NCBI GenBank assembly: GCA_903922735.1
Contig: CAIXUZ010000034.1
Span: 1-61,269, forward strand
Reading direction: 5' to 3'
DNA length: 61,269 nt
DNA from: an uncultured Verrucomicrobia subdivision 3 bacterium
GTDB lineage: Bacteria > Verrucomicrobiota > Verrucomicrobiia > Limisphaerales > UBA11358
The position numbers and the translations under genes are program-made. The notes beneath the pieces are model-generated. The model was not told the origin of the DNA. It saw only the letters and a program-made list of their open reading frames with translations, and searched no databases. This document shows, in pieces, positions 24,720 through 33,101 of this stretch (its first letter is position 1; every line of letters starts with the position of its first letter).

Positions 24720-25865
24720 TCAATAACGCGGCACGTTGCGGTCAATTTCGTCCGACCAGGCGGTGATGCCACCTTTAACGCTCTTGACGTATTTAAAACC
24801 CTGCTGGCGCAGAAAATTCAACGCCTTCATCGAGCGCACGCCGGCTTTGCAATGCAGGTAGTATTGCTGATTCGGGTCGAGTTCCGTAAAGCGCTCCGGC
24901 AACTGGCTCAATGGCAGCAGCGGGACACCCGCGACTTTCGCGATTTCGTATTCGTCAGCTTCGCGCACGTCCACGACCTTGATGTTGAGGCCCGGATCAT
25001 CGAGCGCCTTTTTCATATCTTGCACGGTCACTTCGTCGGGATTGCCGGCGTTCTCCGGTTCGGGAACGATGCCGCAGAACGTTTCGTAATCGATCAATTC
25101 CTTGATGGTGGGATGGTCACCGCAAATCGGACATTGCGGATCACGACGCAATTTCAATTCGCGAAATTTCAAATCCAGCGCATTGAACAGCAGCAACCGG
25201 CCGGTGAGCGGCGTGCCCTTGCCGATGGCGAGCTTGAGAATTTCCGTGGCCTGAATGCAGCCGATGATGCCGGGCAACACGCCAAGCACGCCGCCTTCCG
25301 CGCAACTGGGAACCATCCCCGGCGGCGGCGGTTCGGGATAAAGACAGCGATAGCAAGGCCCGCCGAGATGCGGTGCGAAAACGCTGGCCTGACCCTCGAA
25401 ACGGAAGATGGAGCCGTAGACATTCGGCTTCTTCAGCAGCACACAGGCGTCGTTGGTCAGATAGCGCGTCGGAAAATTATCCGTGCCATCCACGACGATG
25501 TCGTAAGGGCGGATGAGGTCGAGCGCGTTTTCGGACGAGATGCGCGTGTTGTGGATAACAACTTCACAATGCGGATTGATGCCGCGAATGGTTTCCCTGG
25601 CCGATTCAGCCTTGGAGCGACCCACGTCGGCATCCGTGTGGAGAATCTGGCGTTGCAGATTGGAATAATCCACGGTGTCGAAATCCACGATGCCGATCTT
25701 GCCGATGCCGGCGGCGGCGAGATACATCGCGATGGGCGAGCCAAGGCCACCCGCGCCGATGCACAGAACGCTCGTGGCTTTGATTTTCTTCTGCCCGGCC
25801 AGACCGACTTCGGGCAGAATCAAATGCCGCGAATACCGGCGAATCTCTTCATTGTTCAGTTCCAT
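24720..25865 (-). CDS. moeB: MoeB-like adenylyltransferase fused to rhodanese (MoeZ type)
   Basis: A 381-residue E1-like enzyme that adenylates the C-terminus of MoaD/ThiS-type sulfur carrier proteins, with a rhodanese domain that hands on sulfur. Domain 1 (about 1-245): LCIGAGGLGSPIAMYLAAAG nucleotide site, DFDTVDYSNLQRQ, DGTDNFPTRY, and zinc Cys pairs YRCLYP and CPICG. Domain 2 (about 275-381): rhodanese with active-site YLHCKAGVRS. Likely functions in molybdopterin and/or thiamine or tRNA thiolation. No moaD or thiS lies next to it. Confidence 0.9.
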   Translation of the reverse strand: MELNNEEIRRYSRHLILPEVGLAGQKKIKATSVLCIGAGGLGSPIAMYLAAAGIGKIGIVDFDTVDYSNLQRQILHTDADVGRSKAESARETIRGINPHCEVVIHNTRISSENALDLIRPYDIVVDGTDNFPTRYLTNDACVLLKKPNVYGSIFRFEGQASVFAPHLGGPCYRCLYPEPPPPGMVPSCAEGGVLGVLPGIIGCIQATEILKLAIGKGTPLTGRLLLFNALDLKFRELKLRRDPQCPICGDHPTIKELIDYETFCGIVPEPENAGNPDEVTVQDMKKALDDPGLNIKVVDVREADEYEIAKVAGVPLLPLSQLPERFTELDPNQQYYLHCKAGVRSMKALNFLRQQGFKYVKSVKGGITAWSDEIDRNVPRY

Positions 25866-25933
25866 AATGAGTCGAACAAAGTAGAGCAGAAAAATGATAA
25901 ATCAAGCCGCGCCATCAGGCTCAGCCAAAACAA

Positions 25934-25963
25934 AAACCCTCACTTGTTTCCAAGCGAGGGTTT
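25934..25963 (-). terminator. Terminator after the aminotransferase gene
   Basis: On the minus strand, a 13-bp imperfect stem with a GAAA loop is followed by TTTTTGTTTT, as expected for factor-independent termination. It lies between the DegT-family gene and moeB, separating the two units. Confidence 0.75.
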
Positions 25964-25990
25964 GATAATTGGCCAGCGGCAGCCTGCCGC

Positions 25991-27079
25991 TTACTTTTTT
26001 CCGTAAAATTCCGCGATGGCGTCACAGACTTTGTCGGCTGCGTCGAGACCCATCTCGCCGTGAATCGGCAGCGACAGGATTTCCTTCACCGCTTTCTCGG
26101 TGTTCGGCAGTTTCGGAATATAGGGGAACAGGCCGACAACCGCCGGCTGCAGGTGGTTCGGCTTGGGATAATGCACGCCGGTCTCGATGTTTTTCTCCTT
26201 GAGAAATTTCTGCAGGTCATCGCGGCGTTCGCAGCGGGTGACATACATGTGATACACCGGCGTGGCCCAATCTTTGGCGATGGGCGTCTGCACGATGCCT
26301 TTGAGACGTTCGCCGTAACGCGCGGCGATCTTGCGACGGTTCTCGTTGAAGCTGTCGAGGTGCTTCAGCATCACGCGGCCGATGGCGGCGTTGATTTCGT
26401 TGAAACGCACGTTGTAGCCGGTAAATTCGTGGTCGTATTTTCCCTGGCGTCCGTGGTTGCGCAACATGCGGAGGCGGTCGGCGTAATCAGCCTTGTTCGT
26501 CGTGATGCAACCGCCGTCACCGAGCACGGTGAGGTTCTTTGACGGGAAAAAGCTGAACGCACCGAAGTCGCCCATGCTGCCGACGGTTTTGCCCTTGTAT
26601 TTCGCGCCCTGCGCCTGCGCACAATCCTCGATAACCCAGAGATTATTTTTCTTGGCGATGGCGAGCAGCTTGTCGTTGTCGATCGGATGGCCGTAGAGAT
26701 GCACGCCAATGATGCCGACGGTGCGCGGCGTGATGAGCGATTCGACGTGCGCCAGATCCATGACGAAGGTGTCATCAATGTCAGCGAACACAGGCTTCGC
26801 GCCGAGATGAATCAGCGGCTCCATGCTCGGAAACGCCGTATGGCTGGGCACAATGATTTCGTCGCCCGGCCCGATGCCCTGCAACTGGTGCAAACAATAA
26901 ACGATCATCGTCCACGAGCTGCCGAGGACGCATTGCGTGGTGCCGGTATGCGCGGCAAGTTCCGCTTCAAACGCAGTGGATTCTTTGCCCAGGATGTATT
27001 GGCCGGAGCGGATGGCGCGCAAAGCGGCTTCCTCGACTTCGGCGTTCACGAAACATTTCGATAACGGGATTTTGCTCAT
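25991..27079 (-). CDS. DegT/DnrJ/EryC1-family sugar aminotransferase
   Basis: A 362-residue PLP-dependent aminotransferase making amino sugars on nucleotide carriers. The PLP lysine is in FSFFPSKNLTVLGDGG; other family motifs are GSSWTMIVYCLHQL, VPSHTAFPSMEPL, GIIGVHLYG and VIEDCAQAQGAKYKG. The C-terminal substrate loop IETGVHYPKPNHLQP is complete. Six bases upstream lies the Gfo/Idh oxidoreductase, the usual partner that makes the 3-keto sugar (as WbpB/WbpE or QdtB-like pairs do). Together they probably make a 3-amino sugar for a surface glycan. Confidence 0.93.
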   Translation of the reverse strand: MSKIPLSKCFVNAEVEEAALRAIRSGQYILGKESTAFEAELAAHTGTTQCVLGSSWTMIVYCLHQLQGIGPGDEIIVPSHTAFPSMEPLIHLGAKPVFADIDDTFVMDLAHVESLITPRTVGIIGVHLYGHPIDNDKLLAIAKKNNLWVIEDCAQAQGAKYKGKTVGSMGDFGAFSFFPSKNLTVLGDGGCITTNKADYADRLRMLRNHGRQGKYDHEFTGYNVRFNEINAAIGRVMLKHLDSFNENRRKIAARYGERLKGIVQTPIAKDWATPVYHMYVTRCERRDDLQKFLKEKNIETGVHYPKPNHLQPAVVGLFPYIPKLPNTEKAVKEILSLPIHGEMGLDAADKVCDAIAEFYGKK

Positions 27080-27084
27080 AAAAA

Positions 27085-28071
27085 TTACAGGTTAACGGCT
27101 TTACCGGTCTTCACCGATTCCAGCGCGGCGTTCATCACGCGGACGGCGTGATAACCGGACCAGGCGTCGGCGCGCGGCGTGGCGCGGGTTTTGATCGAAT
27201 CGATGAACGCGCGCAACTCCGCCAGCAACGGTTCTTCCGGCGGCATTTCAATCTGCGTCACGACACCTTCGGTGGCTTTGAAATCCATGCCGCCAGCGGG
27301 CGCGTGGATGTTCGCATAGGTCTTGATCTTGTATTGCGCGACGTTGTAATCGCACACGGCACTCAACTTGTCGCCGCAGACAATGACTTCCCGGAATTTT
27401 CCGGGAATGAAATACTCCGCCTCCACCGTGGCCCAGGTCTTGCCGTGCGGAGTGTCGTATTCCAGCGAAACCAGTGAAACGTCCTCCACCCCGCGGCCCA
27501 TAAAATCATGATTAATGGCCTGCACCGTCTTGGGTTGCGCGCCAAGGATGAAGTTGAACAGGTCGGCAAAATGAATGCCGTCGGCGAACATCACACCGCT
27601 ATCGTTGCGGGGGCGCTTGAAGCCGCCGAAGTGGCCGCGAATCATGTTTACCTTGCCAAACTCGCCGTTCTGCACGGCGTCACGCAGCCAGAGCGTCGCG
27701 GGGTCAAAACGCAGGATGTGTCCGACCTGTAGAATGCGCTTGTGCTTGTCAGCAATCTCCGCAAGCGCCCTAGATTCTTCATTCGTCAGCGTCAGCGGTT
27801 TTTCCACGAACACGTCTTTGCCGGCTTCGAGAAATTCTTTGCAGAGCGGAAAATGCGATTGCGCCGGGGTGACGACGACCACGCCGTCGATCTTGCCGAT
27901 GAAATCTTTATAGTTCGTCGTGAGGCGCTCGGCCGGAATGCCGATTTTGCGCGCGGGTTCGAGCTGTTTGTCGCCAACTTCGGCAACGTAAAGCTCGATC
28001 GGCAGATTGTTCAGATTACGGAGATGGTTTGCACCCCAACGGCCCAAACCTAAAAGCATGACTTTGGTCAT
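27085..28071 (-). CDS. Gfo/Idh/MocA-family sugar oxidoreductase
   Basis: A 328-residue NAD-dependent dehydrogenase. It begins with the Rossmann motif VMLLGLGRWGANHLRNL, has GVVVVTPAQSHFPLC and VFVEKPLTLTNEE (catalytic Lys in EKP), and the C-terminal substrate domain with DGIHFADLFNFILG. Start taken at ATG 28071; an upstream ATG at 28098 adds nine residues before the Rossmann strand. It probably oxidises a UDP-sugar for the aminotransferase encoded 5 bases downstream. Confidence 0.9.
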   Translation of the reverse strand: MTKVMLLGLGRWGANHLRNLNNLPIELYVAEVGDKQLEPARKIGIPAERLTTNYKDFIGKIDGVVVVTPAQSHFPLCKEFLEAGKDVFVEKPLTLTNEESRALAEIADKHKRILQVGHILRFDPATLWLRDAVQNGEFGKVNMIRGHFGGFKRPRNDSGVMFADGIHFADLFNFILGAQPKTVQAINHDFMGRGVEDVSLVSLEYDTPHGKTWATVEAEYFIPGKFREVIVCGDKLSAVCDYNVAQYKIKTYANIHAPAGGMDFKATEGVVTQIEMPPEEPLLAELRAFIDSIKTRATPRADAWSGYHAVRVMNAALESVKTGKAVNL

Positions 28072-28132
28072 TGGGGGATTTTGCCAAATTTTTGGCACCA
28101 GCCAAGTAAATCCTTTAGTCTTAGCCTGAATT

Positions 28133-29260
28133 TCAATTCACTAACTGATACCAGTTGTCGCGCTGATGCGGCTCGTAGCCCAGGTCTTGGATGAGCCGGT
28201 GCATTCCCGGCACGGTCATGTGGAAGGTGGTGCCCGCCTGCGAGACGACATTTTCCTCGATCATGATGCTACCGAGGTCGTTCGCGCCATATTTCAACGC
28301 AATCTGGCCAATCTCCAAGCCTTGGGTAACCCAGGAACTTTGGATGTTCTCAAAGTTATCGAGGAAAATCCGGCCCAGCGCCTGCGTCTTCAAATATTCA
28401 TGCGCCCCGACCGTCGGCGCCCTCAATTTCGTGTGCTCCGCCTGAAACGTCCAGCCGATGAAGGCGGTGAAGTGCCCCATGGCCGCATTCCCGCTTTCCG
28501 CTTTCCGCTTTAACGACTTGTCCTGCTGCTGCCGCAAGCGATCAAGATGCTCAATGCGGTCGTCAATCGTCTCGACGTGGCCGAACATCATCGTGGCCGA
28601 CGAATAAAGCCCGAGGCGGTGAGCGATATCCATGACTTCGAGCCAGTCGTTGCTCATCGTTTTCAACGGCGCGACGCGCTGGCGCACGGAGTCCACGAGG
28701 ATTTCCCCCCCGCCGCCGGGAATCGACCCGAGTCCGGCAGTTTTGAAATCAGAAATGATTTTCTCCAGCGACTCGTTGAACACATCGCGGAAATGCACAA
28801 ACTCGCTGGGACTGAAACCGTGGATGTTCACCTGCGGAAACTTCGCCTTGATGTGCGAAAGGAAATCCAGATACCACTGCTTGGTCAGTTTGGGATGATG
28901 GCCGCCCTGTAGCAAAATCTGCGTGCCGCCAAGCGCAAGCGTCTCCTCAATCTTCTGATCCATCTCGGCCAGCGTAATGACGTAGGAATCGTCGTCCTTC
29001 TCCGTGCGATAAAAAGCGCAGAACTTGCAATAGACATTGCAAACGTTCGTGTAATTCACATTCCGGTCCACGTTGTAGGTGACGATTTCGTTGCCGCGGC
29101 CGTGGTAAGCCTTGGCCTTCGCGAGCTGGCGGCGGCGGTCGGCGAGAGCGCCAAGCTCTTCCAGCGGCAACGCGTAAAGCCGTTTGGCCTCGGCGCGGTC
29201 AATGCGCTGGCCATCCCAGACCTTTTGCAGTAATTCGTCGAGTGATGCGTCGTAAATCAC
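28133..29260 (-). CDS. mqnC: MqnC, cyclic dehypoxanthine futalosine synthase
   Basis: A radical SAM enzyme of the futalosine route to menaquinone. The 375-residue protein has the cluster motif CNVYCKFCAF, FSPSEFVHF, the GLGSIPGGGGEIL loop and the C-terminal NDLGSIMIEENVVSQAG that distinguish MqnC from MqnE. It indicates that the organism makes menaquinone by the futalosine pathway; no other mqn gene is in the window. Confidence 0.94.
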   Translation of the reverse strand: MIYDASLDELLQKVWDGQRIDRAEAKRLYALPLEELGALADRRRQLAKAKAYHGRGNEIVTYNVDRNVNYTNVCNVYCKFCAFYRTEKDDDSYVITLAEMDQKIEETLALGGTQILLQGGHHPKLTKQWYLDFLSHIKAKFPQVNIHGFSPSEFVHFRDVFNESLEKIISDFKTAGLGSIPGGGGEILVDSVRQRVAPLKTMSNDWLEVMDIAHRLGLYSSATMMFGHVETIDDRIEHLDRLRQQQDKSLKRKAESGNAAMGHFTAFIGWTFQAEHTKLRAPTVGAHEYLKTQALGRIFLDNFENIQSSWVTQGLEIGQIALKYGANDLGSIMIEENVVSQAGTTFHMTVPGMHRLIQDLGYEPHQRDNWYQLVN

Positions 29261-29401
29261 GCCGGAAGATTATCAAGTTAAGCAGACAGAATCAAACCAC
29301 AGATACACCCGAAACCTTCGCCCGCAACGGCAAAGCCCCAGCGACGAGGTGTCGAGTTTTGGTGTGGATTTACGGCAGATTTCTGCGAAACTGACACCCT
29401 G

Positions 29402-29884
29402 ATGAAGCCGATTATCAAACTTTTGCTCGAAGGCGGCAGCCTGAACACCGCGCAGATGGCGCAGGTGCTCAACCTGTCCGAAGCCGAAGTCAACCGCCAG
29501 CTCGACACGCTGAAAAAAGACGGCGTGCTGCTAGGCCTCCGCCCGGTATTGAACCTCGCCGAAGAGGACATCGGCGTCGTCCGCGCCGTCATCGAAGTGC
29601 GCATCACGCCCGAGCGCGGCGGCGGCTTCAACCGCCTGGCCGAGCGGATCAGCAAGTTCGACGAGGTGGAATCCTGCTACCTCATGTCCGGCGGCTACGA
29701 CCTGCTGGTGTTCGTCAACGGCGCGAGCCTGCAAAAGGTCGCGGCGTTCGTCTCAGAAAAGCTCTCCACCATCGAGGGTGTGCTCTCCACGGCCACGCAT
29801 TTCATGCTGCGCTCCTACAAGGAACACGGCTTCCTGCTCGGCGGCAAACCCGAGGAAACCGAAAGGCTCAAAGTAGCACCTTGA
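29402..29884 (+). CDS. Lrp/AsnC-family transcriptional regulator
   Basis: A 160-residue protein with an N-terminal winged helix (TAQMAQVLNLSEAEVNRQLDTL) and a C-terminal RAM-like ligand domain (VVRAVIEVRIT, ESCYLMSGGYDLLVFVNG, VLSTATHFMLRSYKEHGFLL). It lies 82 bases before a class I aminotransferase gene, suggesting that it regulates that gene in response to an amino acid. Confidence 0.9.
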   Translation: MKPIIKLLLEGGSLNTAQMAQVLNLSEAEVNRQLDTLKKDGVLLGLRPVLNLAEEDIGVVRAVIEVRITPERGGGFNRLAERISKFDEVESCYLMSGGYDLLVFVNGASLQKVAAFVSEKLSTIEGVLSTATHFMLRSYKEHGFLLGGKPEETERLKVAP

Positions 29885-29966
29885 TTTCTGCCCGCAGATT
29901 GAGCGGGTTTTCGCAGAACAGAATCTGCATCCGCCTGCGAAATCTGCGGGAAAACATTTTTGATCC

Positions 29967-31142
29967 ATGGACCAGTCACGTTACATCGCCAAGCACGTCG
30001 TCAACCTGCCCAAGTCGGGCATCCGCGATTTCTTCGACATCGTCGCCAAGATGAAGGACGCCATCTCGCTCGGCGTGGGCGAACCGGATTTCGACACGCC
30101 CTGGCACATCCGCGAGGCCGGCATCTACGCGCTCGAAAAGGGCAAGACACATTACACGTCCAACCTCGGCCTGATCGAATTGCGCCGCGCCATCAACAAA
30201 TACGTCGAGCAGAATTTCAACGTCAGCTACGCGCCGGAAAACGAAGTCATCATCACCGTTGGCGTCAGCGAAGGCCTCGACCTTGCCTGCCGCGCGCTCA
30301 TCAATCCCGGCGACAAGGTGATGTATCACCAGCCGTGCTACGTCAGCTATTCGCCGAGCATCACGCTCGCGCACGGCCTGCCCGTGCCCGTGCCGACGTT
30401 TGCGAAGGACGGCTTCGCGCTCACCGTGGACGCGCTCCGCGCCGCGTGGTCGCCGGGCTGCAAAATTTTGATGCTCAACCTGCCGTGCAATCCCACCGGC
30501 GGCACATGCGACCGCGCGCAGATTGAAGCCATCGCGAAGTTCGCGGTGGAAAAAGATCTCATTGTGTTGAGCGACGAAATTTATTCCGAGCTGACGTTCG
30601 AGGGCGCACACACAAGTATTGCGAGTCTGCCCGGCATGAAGGAGCGGACGATTTTCCTGCACGGATTTTCCAAGGCGTTTTCCATGACCGGCTGGCGCAT
30701 CGGCTACGCCTGCGGACCGGCGACGCTCATCGAGGCGATGATGAAGGTGCATCAATACTCGATGCTCTGCGCGTCCATCATCGCGCAGGAAGCGGCCATC
30801 GAGGCGCTCGTGCGCGGCGAGGACGCGATGAAAAAGATGCGCGACCAGTATCATCGCCGCCGCGATTTCATCGTGCGCCGGTTCAATGAAATCGGATTAA
30901 AATGCCATCTGCCGCGCGGCTCGTTCTACGCGTTCCCCGACATCAGCAAGACCGGCAAGAACGAAAAAGATTTCGCTATTGGCCTGTTGCAGGCGGAGAA
31001 AGTTGCCATCGTTCCCGGTTCAGCCTTCGGCGAGAACGGCAAAGGCTTCTGCCGCGCCTGCTTCGCGACGAGCTACGAGCAGCTGATCGAGGCGGCGATG
31101 CGCATTGAGAGGCACGTGCAATCGCTGGTGAAGAAACAGTAG
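29967..31142 (+). CDS. Class I/II PLP aminotransferase
   Basis: A 391-residue fold-type I aminotransferase. PLP lysine in FLHGFSKAFSMTGWRIGYA; also GVGEPDFDTPWHIREA, HYTSNLGLIELR, VGVSEGLDL, LNLPCNPTGGTC and LSDEIYSELTF. It resembles aromatic/alanine or aspartate-type aminotransferases; substrate not determined. It is paired with the Lrp-like regulator upstream. Confidence 0.92.
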   Translation: MDQSRYIAKHVVNLPKSGIRDFFDIVAKMKDAISLGVGEPDFDTPWHIREAGIYALEKGKTHYTSNLGLIELRRAINKYVEQNFNVSYAPENEVIITVGVSEGLDLACRALINPGDKVMYHQPCYVSYSPSITLAHGLPVPVPTFAKDGFALTVDALRAAWSPGCKILMLNLPCNPTGGTCDRAQIEAIAKFAVEKDLIVLSDEIYSELTFEGAHTSIASLPGMKERTIFLHGFSKAFSMTGWRIGYACGPATLIEAMMKVHQYSMLCASIIAQEAAIEALVRGEDAMKKMRDQYHRRRDFIVRRFNEIGLKCHLPRGSFYAFPDISKTGKNEKDFAIGLLQAEKVAIVPGSAFGENGKGFCRACFATSYEQLIEAAMRIERHVQSLVKKQ

Positions 31143-31158
31143 AAAAATTACCAGCGTT

Positions 31159-31611
31159 TTACGCGCTACGGTGACTATTGTAAATCCGCACGGTTTCCGC
31201 CACATCTTCAAGCACGAGCAGCGCTTGCGGCGGACTGGTTTCCGGCAACAGGCTCGCGGTGACAAACAGGCTGACGGGCACCACGCCCCGGCTGTCGCGC
31301 AGTTCGGGCTGGCAAAATTTCCGCCGCGTGTTCAGACCCTTGATCGCATCAGCAACGCTGTTGCGGATGGCGCAGTTCTTGCACGGCTTGGATTTGCCGC
31401 AACCAGCTTTCCCGGCTTGGACACAATGAAAAACCTCTCCGCTCCGGCGGCGCAGCGCGGACTTGGGCGCAAGACCCAGCAATTTCTCGGCAGCGGGGTT
31501 GAAATCCATGATCCGCACATCCTCATCCACAATGAAAGCAGGCAATGGCAGCGCGTCAAAAATAACCCGCCAGCGGTTCGTTTGGAAATTTCCCGTTTCC
31601 GTGAAGTTCAT
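31159..31611 (-). CDS. PAS-domain protein with a Cys cluster
   Basis: A 150-residue single PAS protein (DALPLPAFIVDEDVRIMDFN, AAEKLLGLA, LLVLEDVAET). Inserted in the middle is a Cys-rich segment HCVQAGKAGCGKSKPCKNCA, giving four Cys that could hold an Fe-S cluster, heme or zinc. There is no kinase or output domain, so it likely signals by protein contact. Convergent with the aminotransferase gene upstream. The Cys-rich insertion is known from PAS proteins of anaerobes, as I recall. Confidence 0.75.
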   Translation of the reverse strand: MNFTETGNFQTNRWRVIFDALPLPAFIVDEDVRIMDFNPAAEKLLGLAPKSALRRRSGEVFHCVQAGKAGCGKSKPCKNCAIRNSVADAIKGLNTRRKFCQPELRDSRGVVPVSLFVTASLLPETSPPQALLVLEDVAETVRIYNSHRSA

Positions 31612-31775
31612 GGTCAGCTTTAGATTTCACTACCGCGACGACCTTACTTGAAGAAGATTTTATTGTCAATAAATGCGACTTTTTTAGATGAAATGATTTA
31701 CGAAACTGCTGCTATATCTCCATGATGCGCGGTTGGAGCTTGGCTGGCGGTGGATAAGGATTAAACTGGCGAAAG

Positions 31776-32597
31776 ATGAATCCAGTCAAACCACAAGCTG
31801 CGGCAAATTGGCTCCGAAAAAAATCCCAGCTGCGCCCTAAGCTCGCCATCGTGCTCGGCAGCGGATTTCATCACGTCCTGGCCGAACTGCGCGTGGCGAA
31901 GAAAATTCCCTACGCCCAAATCCCCGGTTTTCCCAAGCCAACCGTGAGCGGGCATGCGGGTGAATTGTATTTCGGCCATCTGGGCGGGACGCCGGTGCTG
32001 GTCTTGAGCGGCCGCGCCCATTTTTACGAAGGCCACCCGATGAAGCGCGTGACGTTCGCGATACGGACGCTCGCAGCATTTGGCATCATGGATCTCCTGC
32101 TGACGAACGCCGCGGGCGGCATTAACAATAATTTTCGCGCCGGCGACTTCATGGTGCTGGCTGACCACATCAATTTCATGGGCACCAATCCGCTGCGCGG
32201 GCCGGCGATTGAAGGTTTGCCGCGTTTTGTTGACCTCACGGAAACCTACGACAAAAAGTTACGCGGACTTTTGTTAAAAGCTGGAAAAAATTCCAAACAA
32301 AAGCTTCGATCAGGTGTCTATTTGGCAGTGAGCGGTCCGAGTTATGAGACGCCGGCGGAAATCCGCGCGTTTGCCAAGCTCGGTGCGGACGCCGTCGGAA
32401 TGAGCACAGTGCCGGAGGCCATTGTAGCGCGGCAGTGTGGCTTGAACGTGGCGGCGGTTTCGTGCATCACGAACCTGGCGGCAGGAATCAGCAAGAAAAA
32501 CTTGTCGCACGCGGAAGTTTTGGAGACAGCAGAACGCGTGAAAAAATCCGGAGCGGCGCTGCTGAAATATTTTGCGGAACATTATCAAAAAATGTAG
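31776..32597 (+). CDS. Purine nucleoside phosphorylase
   Basis: A 273-residue trimeric-type PNP that splits purine nucleosides with phosphate. Motifs: LAIVLGSGFHHVL (phosphate loop), PTVSGHAGELYFG, VLSGRAHFYEGH, LLLTNAAGGIN, VSGPSYETPAEIRAF and GADAVGMSTVPEAIVARQCG. Start at ATG 31776. Followed by cytidine deaminase after 30 bases, so a small nucleoside-salvage unit. Confidence 0.93.
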   Translation: MNPVKPQAAANWLRKKSQLRPKLAIVLGSGFHHVLAELRVAKKIPYAQIPGFPKPTVSGHAGELYFGHLGGTPVLVLSGRAHFYEGHPMKRVTFAIRTLAAFGIMDLLLTNAAGGINNNFRAGDFMVLADHINFMGTNPLRGPAIEGLPRFVDLTETYDKKLRGLLLKAGKNSKQKLRSGVYLAVSGPSYETPAEIRAFAKLGADAVGMSTVPEAIVARQCGLNVAAVSCITNLAAGISKKNLSHAEVLETAERVKKSGAALLKYFAEHYQKM

Positions 32598-32627
32598 CAG
32601 CCGACGGGAGCCGGCTCTGACTAAAGA

Positions 32628-33026
32628 ATGAAATTTGATTATAAAAAACTCGTGGCGGTGGCGGCGAAGGCGCGACTGGGGTCGGTGTCACCGTATTCCA
32701 AGTTCAAGGTTGGCGCGGCGCTGCTCACGAAAGCTGGCGAAATCATCGGCGGAGCAAACGTGGAGAGCGCCAGCTATGGCTTGACCTGCTGCGCAGAGCG
32801 GATCGCGCTGTTCAAGGCGCTGACCGACGGAAAGAAACACTTCACCGCAATTGCCATCGTGGCGCGGTGCGATGGCGGGCCCATGCCCTGCGGCGCGTGC
32901 CGGCAATTGCTCGCGGAATATGCGCCCGACGCAAGAGTCTTCGTGGCGGATAGCGATGATTTGAAAAGCGCCAAGGCTTTCACCGTGCGCAAACTTTTGC
33001 CGTCAGCATTTGTCTTGAAAAATTAA
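32628..33026 (+). CDS. cdd: Cytidine deaminase
   Basis: A 132-residue zinc enzyme converting cytidine to uridine. Zinc site: CAERIALFKAL (Cys with catalytic Glu) and PCGACRQLLAEY (two Cys), matching the homotetramer type with three Cys. SPYSKFKVGAALL and GANVESASYG complete the family signature. Probably co-transcribed with the purine nucleoside phosphorylase. Confidence 0.95.
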   Translation: MKFDYKKLVAVAAKARLGSVSPYSKFKVGAALLTKAGEIIGGANVESASYGLTCCAERIALFKALTDGKKHFTAIAIVARCDGGPMPCGACRQLLAEYAPDARVFVADSDDLKSAKAFTVRKLLPSAFVLKN

Positions 33027-33101
33027 TGCCAATCGTTAATTCCCCCGTTTATGCGTCTTGATATTTGTTGAAATCAACGTAGCCTCTTAAACCCGTAGTT
33101 C

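Noticed and set aside
24852..26006. A 384-residue plus-strand frame opposite moeB
   Set aside because: It is the antisense of the MoeB-rhodanese gene, whose motifs are all present, and it has no recognisable domain of its own.
29976..30854. A 292-residue minus-strand frame opposite the aminotransferase
   Set aside because: Antisense shadow rich in Arg and His; the aminotransferase PLP site is on the other strand.
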